Part shown: positions 6,365 to 11,957 of the stretch, one piece after another | Layout: each line of letters begins with the position of its first letter | Position numbering within the stretch: position 1 is the stretch's first letter | Assembly: GCA_902805985.1 (NCBI GenBank) | Contig: CADCUW010000488.1 | Coordinates: forward strand, 1-11,957 | DNA length: 11,957 bases | Direction of reading: 5' to 3' | Origin: an uncultured Rubrobacteraceae bacterium | GTDB taxonomy: Bacteria; Actinomycetota; Rubrobacteria; Rubrobacterales; Rubrobacteraceae | Notes under the pieces: generated by a model | Database searches by the model: none | Told to the model about the DNA's origin: nothing | Seen by the model: the letters and a program-made list of their open reading frames with translations, nothing else | Translations under genes and position numbers: made by a program

Positions 6365-8044
6365 TCAAGCCACCGTCACTTCGACCGTATGGTAGCCCTG
6401 GGCTCCGTCGGTGCCGCCGCCACCGTGGGGCGGGCGCTCTTCGGCGGTCTGGAGCACGCCCTCGCCGTCGGTGGCGCGGACCTTGAGGGTGTAGGAGCCA
6501 GGGCTTGCGTCCCAGTCGTAGACGTACTGGCGCCAGGTATTGGGGTGGAGCTGGCTGGCGAGGCGGGCCTCGTTCCAAGTCTCACCGTTATCCGTGGAGA
6601 CCTCGACCTTGTCGATACCACGGTGGGGGGCCCAGGCTACGCCGCCGACGGGGATCTTGCCGGCCTGGAGGTTCTGGCCGCCCTTCACGGTGTCGAGGCG
6701 GGACTGGGTCTTGACCGGGCCCTCCTTGGTCCAGGTGCGTTGGATCCAGTACGCGTTGAAGTCCCAGCTCGTGAGCTCTATCTCGGAGAGCCACTTGGTC
6801 GCCGAGACGTAGCCGTAGAGCCCCGGGACCACGAGCCTCACCGGGTAGCCGTGCTTGACGGGCAGCTCGCTGCCGTTCAGGCCGAAGGCGACGAGCGCCT
6901 CCCGGCCGTCGAGGGCGATGTCGGTCCTGAAGCCAGCCGTCCAGCCGTCCACGCTGCGCCCGACGAGCTGCTGGCTCGCCCGCGTGATGTTCTCCCGGCT
7001 GACGCCGGCCTCCTTCAGCACGTCCGAGAGCAGGACCCCCGTCCAGCGCCCGTTGGAGACGAGGCCGCCGCCGACCGGGTTGGAGACGCACGAGAGCGTC
7101 ACGTCGGACTCCAGGGTGGACATCTCCTGCAGGTCCTTGTAGGAGAACTCGACGGGGTTCGGCACACCCTTGAGCGAGAGCTTCCAGTCGTCCGCGTTGA
7201 CCCTTGGGGAGGTGAGCGCGGCGTCGATGAGGTAGAAGCTGCTGGCGGGGGTGATGATCTTCGGCATCCCCGGCGCGTCTATGGAGGCATCGGCGGGCAC
7301 GTCCGGCAGGGTCTCGTGCGTCACGGTCTCCCCACCGCCCCCGCCCTTCTGGTCCCCCTCGCCGGAGGGCTTGCCGGCGGGTTTATCCGCTATGTCCAGC
7401 TTCTTCGGGGCGGCGGCGGTCTGGGAGCCGCCGGAGAGCAGGCGTCCCAGGCCGAGGGCGGCCAGGCCGGCGACGAGCGCGCCGCCACCGAGCGCCAGGA
7501 AGCCCCCGCGCCCGACCGACGTGCTGGTGGCGCCCGCCTCGCGCCACCGGACGACGGGCGAGTCCGGGCTGCCGGGCGTCCCGGCGGGGGCGGCGTCTGG
7601 CGTCGCCTTCTTCATCTCACGCAGCCCGGCGGCGCGGAGCATAAGCTCGGCCACGACCGTGCCGGCGAGCAGGGCGCCGACCACCGTCGCCACCGTGGCG
7701 GTCGCATTTATGAACGGCTCGACGAACGAGACGGCGATGCCGACGGCCGTCAGGACGGCCACGCCGAGCAGGGCTAAGGCCGGGCTTCGGACGGCCAGGA
7801 TCGCGAGCAGGGCCGAGACCGCGAGCGTGCCGAGGAGCACCGAGGCGATCAGGACGGGGATGTCCGCCTGGCCCAGGAGCTCGATGCCCTGCGTTACGAT
7901 CTCACCGGGCGTCCACTCCACGACGACCTGGGCTATGGACCCGAGCACCGAGGGCACCATCTCGTAGAGCCCGTGAACCAGCTCCGTGATACCAAGGGCC
8001 ACAACCAGCCCCACGATCCCCGCTATCGCTGCCTTTAACCTCAT
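6365..8044 (-). CDS. Membrane-anchored sulfite-oxidase-fold molybdopterin oxidoreductase
   Basis: Likely exported molybdenum-cofactor enzyme held in the membrane; electron donor and substrate unknown. From ATG 8044 (GGAG nine bases upstream) it has 559 residues. Four membrane helices fill the first 130 or so, then a cytoplasmic Pro/Gly/Arg-rich linker, a fifth helix preceded by SVGRGGFLALGGG, and a Gly-rich spacer. Next comes the molybdopterin domain with the expected Mo-ligand Cys in TLSCVSNPVGG (codon 7088-7090, residue 319), then GYPVRLVVPGLYGYVSATKWL. A C-terminal dimerisation-type domain follows (PVGGVAWAPHRGIDKVEVSTDNGETW). Four Sec-inserted helices plus a fifth that carries the folded cofactor domain across by Tat is a known actinobacterial design. 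Here the usual RR is reduced to GRGG. A TTG at 8059 could add five residues. No haem or partner gene is adjacent. Confidence 0.85.
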   Translation of the reverse strand: MRLKAAIAGIVGLVVALGITELVHGLYEMVPSVLGSIAQVVVEWTPGEIVTQGIELLGQADIPVLIASVLLGTLAVSALLAILAVRSPALALLGVAVLTAVGIAVSFVEPFINATATVATVVGALLAGTVVAELMLRAAGLREMKKATPDAAPAGTPGSPDSPVVRWREAGATSTSVGRGGFLALGGGALVAGLAALGLGRLLSGGSQTAAAPKKLDIADKPAGKPSGEGDQKGGGGGETVTHETLPDVPADASIDAPGMPKIITPASSFYLIDAALTSPRVNADDWKLSLKGVPNPVEFSYKDLQEMSTLESDVTLSCVSNPVGGGLVSNGRWTGVLLSDVLKEAGVSRENITRASQQLVGRSVDGWTAGFRTDIALDGREALVAFGLNGSELPVKHGYPVRLVVPGLYGYVSATKWLSEIELTSWDFNAYWIQRTWTKEGPVKTQSRLDTVKGGQNLQAGKIPVGGVAWAPHRGIDKVEVSTDNGETWNEARLASQLHPNTWRQYVYDWDASPGSYTLKVRATDGEGVLQTAEERPPHGGGGTDGAQGYHTVEVTVA

Positions 8045-8095
8045 GCTACCGATCTCCAATTCGCTTCCTGCATTGCCTTGCTCTTGGTGAAATAG

Positions 8096-8149
8096 AGTCT
8101 ACCGCCGAACCATCAAGAAAAGCTTACAAGCTCTTACAAATACATTACG
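8096..8149 (-). promoter_or_regulatory. Phased TTAC repeats and possible molybdoprotein promoter
   Basis: TTACA at 8124, TTACA at 8134 and TTACG at 8145 (plus strand) are spaced 10 and 11 bases, one helical turn each. Read toward the molybdoprotein gene, they are followed by TTGATG (8116-8111) and TAGACT (8101-8096) or TATTTC (8094-8089). The second pair has a 16-base spacer. The arrangement, tandem boxes directly upstream of a poor promoter, is what OmpR/PhoB-type activators use. The regulator is unknown and the promoter hexamers are weak. Confidence 0.4.
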
Positions 8150-8183
8150 CGTCACCTCCCCGGGCCGGATCACCACCCGCTCC

Positions 8184-8212
8184 TTGACACGCCCGCCCTT
8201 TGGCGCTACAAA
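8184..8212 (+). promoter_or_regulatory. ileS promoter (sigma-70 type)
   Basis: A perfect TTGACA (8184-8189) is followed after exactly 17 bases by TACAAA (8207-8212), four of six to TATAAT. The start of transcription should fall near 8219. This gives a leader of about 340 bases, enough for the whole T-box. Confidence 0.75.
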
Positions 8213-8254
8213 GCCTTTTACAGGCGACGACGGGAACGAGTAAGGCCGCCGATC

Positions 8255-8550
8255 CCCGTCAGAGCGAGCCGGGGACGGTGCGAGCCCGGTGCGGGAAGCG
8301 GCCCGAAGATCCTCCCCGAGCCGCCGGCCCAAAGCGGGAGGCCGCGAGTAGCGGCCTGGACGTTACTAGGACCGGCCGGGTCCGCCCGTTAGAGCGGGGG
8401 CGTTCCGCGAGAGCGTGACGCGACAGAGTGGTTCGGGCTTCGGGCCCGGGCAAGCGGGGTGGTACCGCGAGGGTTCTCAACAGGCCCCCGTCCCTGCGGT
8501 TGGAGTGGGAGACTCCGTCCGCAGGCGGCGGGGGTTTAGCTTGAGAGGTA
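8255..8550 (+). promoter_or_regulatory. T-box riboswitch, isoleucine-specific, ileS leader
   Basis: The conserved T-box GGGGTGGTACCGCG lies at 8456-8469. GCGG and CCGC close the bulge that holds TGGT (8460-8463), which would pair with the ACCA end of uncharged tRNA-Ile. Upstream, a short stem I is closed by CGGGGA (8270-8275) with TCCCCG (8313-8318). The sequence GAAG-ATC-CTCCCCGAGC puts an ATC (Ile) specifier at 8309-8311. Stem II/III-like hairpins follow (GGCCGC/GCGGCC, 8340-8356; CCCGTTAGAGCGGG). After the T-box, CCCCCG, CCTGCGG and GGAGT (8485-8506) pair with ACTCC, CCGCAGG and CGGGGG (8512-8534) in a long hairpin. TCTCAA (8475-8480) can also pair with TTGAGA (8541-8546), covering part of the ribosome binding site GAGAGG. 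Only TTT follows the hairpin, so control of translation seems likelier than termination. Confidence 0.9.
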
Positions 8551-8557
8551 GTGGGCC

Positions 8558-11500
8558 ATGGCGGCATTCGAGAAGGTAGACCCGAGGGTACGGTTCCCCG
8601 AGCTTGAGGAGAGGGTCCTGGATCTCTGGCGGGATCGGGAGACCTTCCGCCGCTCCGTGGAGGAGCGGCCCGAAGATAGGACGTTCGTGTTCTACGAGGG
8701 GCCGCCGACGGCCAACGGGAGGCCCGGCTTCCACCACGCGCTCGCGCGGTCCTTTAAAGACCTGATACCGCGCTACAAGACCATGCAAGGCTACAGGGTC
8801 GAGCGCAAGGGCGGCTGGGACACCCACGGGCTGCCCGTCGAGATCGGGGTGGAGAAGGAGCTCGGCCTCCAGGGCAAGGACGACATCGAGCGCTACGGCG
8901 TCGAGGACTTCAACCGCCTCTGCCGCGAGTCGGTCTTCCGCCACGTGGACGACTGGAAGGCGATGAGCGAGCGCCTCGGCTTCTGGGTGGACATGGATGA
9001 CCCGTACCGGACCCTCGACGCCTCCTACATACAGAGCGTCTGGTGGGCGCTCAAGACGCTCCACGAGAAGGACCTCCTCTACGAGGGCTACAAGGTCAGC
9101 GCCCACTGCCCCCGCGACCAGACCTCCCTCTCCTCCGCAGAGGTAGCCCTCGGCTACCAGCAGTACCCGGAGGACGTGGTGGACCCGAGCGTCTACGTCA
9201 GGCTGCCGCTGGCTTCGCCGGAGGACGAGAACACGAGCCTCCTGATCTGGACGACCACCCCGTGGACCCTCGTCTCAAACGCCGCCGTCGCCGCCAACCC
9301 GAAGGTGGACTACGCGACCGTCGAGACGAACGGGGAGCGCCTGATCGTCGCCTCGGACCTCGTGGAGAGGGTCTTTGGCGATGACGGCCACAGGGTCGTC
9401 GAGACCCGCAAGGGCTCGGACCTTGAAGGCCTGAAGTACCGCCGTCCCCTCGACTACGTGGACGTGGAACCGTCGGAGAACCTGTGGACCGTCGTCCTCG
9501 GCGACTACGTCACGACCACCGAAGGCACGGGCCTCGTCCACACGGCCCCGGCCTACGGCGAGGACGACGCCCGCGTCGGGCGCCGGTACGGCCTGCCGAC
9601 CATCCACCCCGTAAAGCCCGACGGCACCTTCGACGGGCGGGTCGGCCCGTTCGCCGGCGTGTTCGTCAAGAAGGCCGACCCGGGCCTCGTGGAGGAGCTG
9701 CGCGAGAGAGAAGTGCTTTTCCGGGCGGAGGAGTACGAGCACGCCTACCCGCACTGCTGGCGGTGCGGGACGCCACTCCTCTACTACGCCAAGAAAGCCT
9801 GGTACGCCCGCACGACGGCGGTCCTCGACGGCCTTCTCTCCGAGAACGAGGGCATAAACTGGGTCCCCGAGCACGTGAAGTGGGGCCGTTTCGGGGACTG
9901 GCTCCGCAACAACATCGACTGGGCTTTAAGCCGCGAGCGCTACTGGGGGACGCCGTTGCCGATCTGGCGCACAGACTCGGGCGACACGGTGGTCGTCGGC
10001 AGCGTCGAGGAGCTCAAGGAACTCGCCATAGGCCCCGTCCCTGACGACCTGCATCGCCCCTACATAGACAACGTCCGCATAAGACACCCCGAGACGGGCG
10101 AAGAGGCCCGCCGCGTCCCCGAGGTCCTCGACGTCTGGTTCGACTCGGGCTCGATGCCGTTCGCCCAGTACGCCTACCCGCACTCGGGCGAGGAAGGGAC
10201 AGAGCACTTCAGGCGCCAGTTCCCGGCGGACTTTATCTGCGAGGCCGTGGACCAGACGCGGGGCTGGTTCTACTCGCTGCTGGCCGTCTCGACGATGCTC
10301 TTCGGCAAGTCCTCCTACGGGACGTGCCTGGTGCTCGGGCACATCCTGGACTCGAACGGCAAGAAGATGAGCAAATCTTTGGGCAACGTCATCGACCCGT
10401 GGGAGGTCTTCGGCAAGCAGGGGGCGGACGCCCTGCGATGGGCGCTCTACACGGCGACGAGCCCGGGCAACACGCGGCGGTTCAGCGAGGATCAGGTCGA
10501 CGAGGCCGTCCGCAAGTACATGCTCACCCTCTGGAACACCTACTCGTTCTTCGTCACCTACGCCCGCATAGACGGCTTTGATCCCAAGCGGGACTTTGTC
10601 GAGCCGGAAGACCGGACGCTGATGGACCGCTGGGCCCTCTCGGAGCTCCAGCTCACGGTCAAGACCGTCACCGAGCGCCTGGACGCCTACGATGTGACGG
10701 CGGCGGGAAGGGCCGTCGGGGAGTTCGTGGACGAGCTCTCGAACTGGTACGTCAGGCGTAGCCGGCGCCGGTTCTGGAAGGGCGAGGACGACCGCGACAA
10801 GAAGGCGGCCCACTCGACCCTCTACGAGTGCCTGACGACGGTCACGAAGCTCACCGCCCCCTTCACCCCGTTCGTCGCCGAGGAGCTCTACCAGAACCTG
10901 GTCGCGAACGCCGACCCCGAAGCACCAGACAGCGTCCACCTCGCGGAATGGCCCCTCCCCGAGGAGCGGCTGGTGGACGAGGGCCTCTCCCGTCGCATGG
11001 CCGCGGCGCGGCGCGTCGTCGGTCTCGGGCGGGCGGCCCGCAACGCCGCCGCCGTCAAGAACCGCCAGCCCCTGCGCGAGGTCGTGGTCGTGGACGAGTC
11101 CTCCGAGGGGGGTGACCTCGCCGAGGGCGTCGAGGACCTGAAGGATATCGTCCTCGAAGAGCTGAACGTCAAGACCTTGCGCTTCGGGGCGGCCGAGGAC
11201 GTCACCGACTACGACCTCAAACCGAACCTCGGCGTCGTGGGTCCGAAGTACGGGAGGCTCGTGCCGGGTCTGCGGCGGGCGCTGGCGGAGGCCCCGCCTT
11301 CGGTGGGGGCGCGGGCCGCTGCCGGCGAGGCCGTCGCCGTCGAGGTGGAGGGCGAGGAGGTAACGCTCTCTCCAGAGGAGCTTCTCGTGGAGCCGACCGA
11401 GAGGGAGGGTTACTCCCTGGCGCGAGAGGGAGGTCTCTCGGTCGCGCTCGACGTCCGGTTGGACGGGGATCTCGAGGACGAGGGGCTCGTGCGGGAGCTC

Positions 11501-11737
11501 GTCCACAAGGTCCAGAACTTGAGAAGGGACGCGGGCTTCGAGATAGAGGAGGGCATCTCCGTCGGTCTGCGGGGCAACGGGCGGGTCGCGGAGTTGCTCG
11601 GGGGGCGCTGGGGGGATTACTTTATGGCCGAGGTGCTGGCGCGGAGCCTGGATCTCGACGCCGAAGGGGACGGCGGGTTCCAGGAGGTGAGCGTCGACGG
11701 CGAGGCGTTGGAGGTAAGGCTCAGGCCGCTGGGGTAG
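8558..11737 (+). CDS. ileS: Isoleucyl-tRNA synthetase, IleRS2 type with GXHH signature
   Basis: Charges tRNA-Ile with isoleucine in the cytoplasm. It has 1059 residues, the length of the long IleRS2 (eukaryote-like) type. The N-terminal Rossmann part has GPPTANGRPGFHH: where most synthetases read HIGH, this one reads GFHH (residues 57-60). The editing domain has the Thr-rich WTTTPWTLVSN near residue 230 and GTGLVHTAPAYGEDD near 325-345. Then come HCWRCGTPLLYY (Cys400, Cys403), DVWFDSGSMPFAQYAYPH, EAVDQTRGWFYSLL and KMSKS at residues 603-607. The C-terminal half is the anticodon-binding region, ending with an IleRS2-like LVRELVHKVQNLRRDAGFE domain. ATG 8558 is preceded by GAGAGG with nine bases between. 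It is controlled by the T-box leader and its own promoter. GXHH is linked in the literature to mupirocin hyper-resistance; resistance here is inferred. Confidence 0.97.
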   Translation: MAAFEKVDPRVRFPELEERVLDLWRDRETFRRSVEERPEDRTFVFYEGPPTANGRPGFHHALARSFKDLIPRYKTMQGYRVERKGGWDTHGLPVEIGVEKELGLQGKDDIERYGVEDFNRLCRESVFRHVDDWKAMSERLGFWVDMDDPYRTLDASYIQSVWWALKTLHEKDLLYEGYKVSAHCPRDQTSLSSAEVALGYQQYPEDVVDPSVYVRLPLASPEDENTSLLIWTTTPWTLVSNAAVAANPKVDYATVETNGERLIVASDLVERVFGDDGHRVVETRKGSDLEGLKYRRPLDYVDVEPSENLWTVVLGDYVTTTEGTGLVHTAPAYGEDDARVGRRYGLPTIHPVKPDGTFDGRVGPFAGVFVKKADPGLVEELREREVLFRAEEYEHAYPHCWRCGTPLLYYAKKAWYARTTAVLDGLLSENEGINWVPEHVKWGRFGDWLRNNIDWALSRERYWGTPLPIWRTDSGDTVVVGSVEELKELAIGPVPDDLHRPYIDNVRIRHPETGEEARRVPEVLDVWFDSGSMPFAQYAYPHSGEEGTEHFRRQFPADFICEAVDQTRGWFYSLLAVSTMLFGKSSYGTCLVLGHILDSNGKKMSKSLGNVIDPWEVFGKQGADALRWALYTATSPGNTRRFSEDQVDEAVRKYMLTLWNTYSFFVTYARIDGFDPKRDFVEPEDRTLMDRWALSELQLTVKTVTERLDAYDVTAAGRAVGEFVDELSNWYVRRSRRRFWKGEDDRDKKAAHSTLYECLTTVTKLTAPFTPFVAEELYQNLVANADPEAPDSVHLAEWPLPEERLVDEGLSRRMAAARRVVGLGRAARNAAAVKNRQPLREVVVVDESSEGGDLAEGVEDLKDIVLEELNVKTLRFGAAEDVTDYDLKPNLGVVGPKYGRLVPGLRRALAEAPPSVGARAAAGEAVAVEVEGEEVTLSPEELLVEPTEREGYSLAREGGLSVALDVRLDGDLEDEGLVRELVHKVQNLRRDAGFEIEEGISVGLRGNGRVAELLGGRWGDYFMAEVLARSLDLDAEGDGGFQEVSVDGEALEVRLRPLG

Positions 11738-11800
11738 AGGTTCGGGCAAACGGGTATGATGTAGTCTTCGTAGAGGTCAGGATCTTCAGGGAGGTTTCGC

Positions 11801-11957
11801 GTGTTTGGCAGGAAGAGCCGGGCGGAGATATTGAAAGAGCAGGCCGATGGCTCGTCGTTTATACCGATGGCGACGCTGGCGGCGGCCTACGCGGGCGCGA
11901 AGCCGGTCGCCGAGAGGCTTCTCTACGACGACGATCTAAGGGACAACCTCAGGGTCT
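11801..11957 (+). CDS. Unrecognised small protein, N-terminal part
   Basis: Opens with GTG at 11801 preceded by a very good ribosome binding site (AGGGAGG, seven bases upstream) and stays open to the end of the window, 52 codons. The peptide begins MFGRKSRAEILKEQ, then FIPMATLAAAYAGAKPVAERLL, and reaches DDDLRDNLRV. The Ala-rich middle is mildly hydrophobic but not clearly a membrane helix. The K/R-rich start and the acidic DDDLRDN part suggest a small amphipathic helical protein. I do not recognise the family. It lies 63 bases after ileS on the same strand. A TATGAT (11755-11760) could be a -10 element of its own, though no -35 is visible, so read-through from ileS is equally possible. Confidence 0.7.
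   Translation, partial: MFGRKSRAEILKEQADGSSFIPMATLAAAYAGAKPVAERLLYDDDLRDNLRV

Noticed and set aside
6389..7777. Plus-strand frame of about 460 codons opposite the molybdoprotein gene
   Set aside because: No family resemblance, and the opposite strand encodes a clear membrane molybdoprotein with its expected cysteine.
8042..8059. TTG 8059 as the molybdoprotein start
   Set aside because: Possible, with AGGAA five bases upstream, but ATG 8044 with GGAG nine bases upstream is the more ordinary start; the difference is five residues.
8200..8418. Small plus-strand frame inside the ileS leader, as a possible leader peptide
   Set aside because: It overlaps the -10 hexamer at its start and runs through T-box stems; the RNA structure explains the sequence.
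9926..11749. Minus-strand open frame of about 600 codons opposite ileS
   Set aside because: It mirrors the ileS coding strand, is rich in R, P, L, E and V with no recognisable domain, and has no ribosome binding site. Strong third-position G/C bias opens such frames.

Overview
The window is GC-rich DNA with strong third-position G/C bias. Evidence for a high-GC Gram-positive (Actinomycetota, perhaps a Rubrobacter-like lineage) is a class E-type sortase, a T-box riboswitch in front of ileS, a five-helix membrane molybdoprotein of a type known from actinobacteria, and a Tat-lipoprotein dipeptide-binding protein. The genus is an inference. No rRNA, tRNA, CRISPR array, transposase or phage gene was seen.

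Layout. (1) 1-170 (+): C-terminal end of a probable SAM-dependent methyltransferase. (2) 171-546: non-coding gap between convergent genes, holding a weak terminator, a GC-rich palindrome and a degenerate tandem repeat that runs into the 3' end of the next gene. (3) 547-5013 (-): dppA-dppB-dppC, for a dipeptide ABC importer, followed by a sortase gene with what looks like its own promoter and a leaderless start. The two dpp ATPase genes are absent. (4) 5251-5946 (-): endonuclease V (nfi). (5) 5947-6364: a less GC-rich gap with a terminator-like hairpin, a helically phased GTTAC repeat and a long imperfect inverted repeat. (6) 6365-8044 (-): membrane-anchored sulfite-oxidase-fold molybdopterin protein. 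(7) 8045-8557: divergent control region, with a phased TTAC repeat, a clear sigma-70-type promoter pointing right, and a T-box riboswitch with an ATC (Ile) specifier. (8) 8558-11737 (+): isoleucyl-tRNA synthetase of the long IleRS2 type, whose class I signature reads GFHH instead of HIGH. (9) 11801 to the end (+): start of a small unrecognised protein.

How the parts work together. The dpp genes form one transcription unit for peptide uptake at the membrane. The ileS region is self-contained: promoter, T-box that reads the charging state of tRNA-Ile, and a synthetase bearing the signature linked to mupirocin hyper-resistance. The other genes look like independent housekeeping or envelope functions. 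I do not see a clearly new multi-gene system. The observations most worth following are the GXHH synthetase under T-box control, the two phased TTAC-type arrays, and a Tat-like helix lacking the twin arginine in the molybdoprotein.
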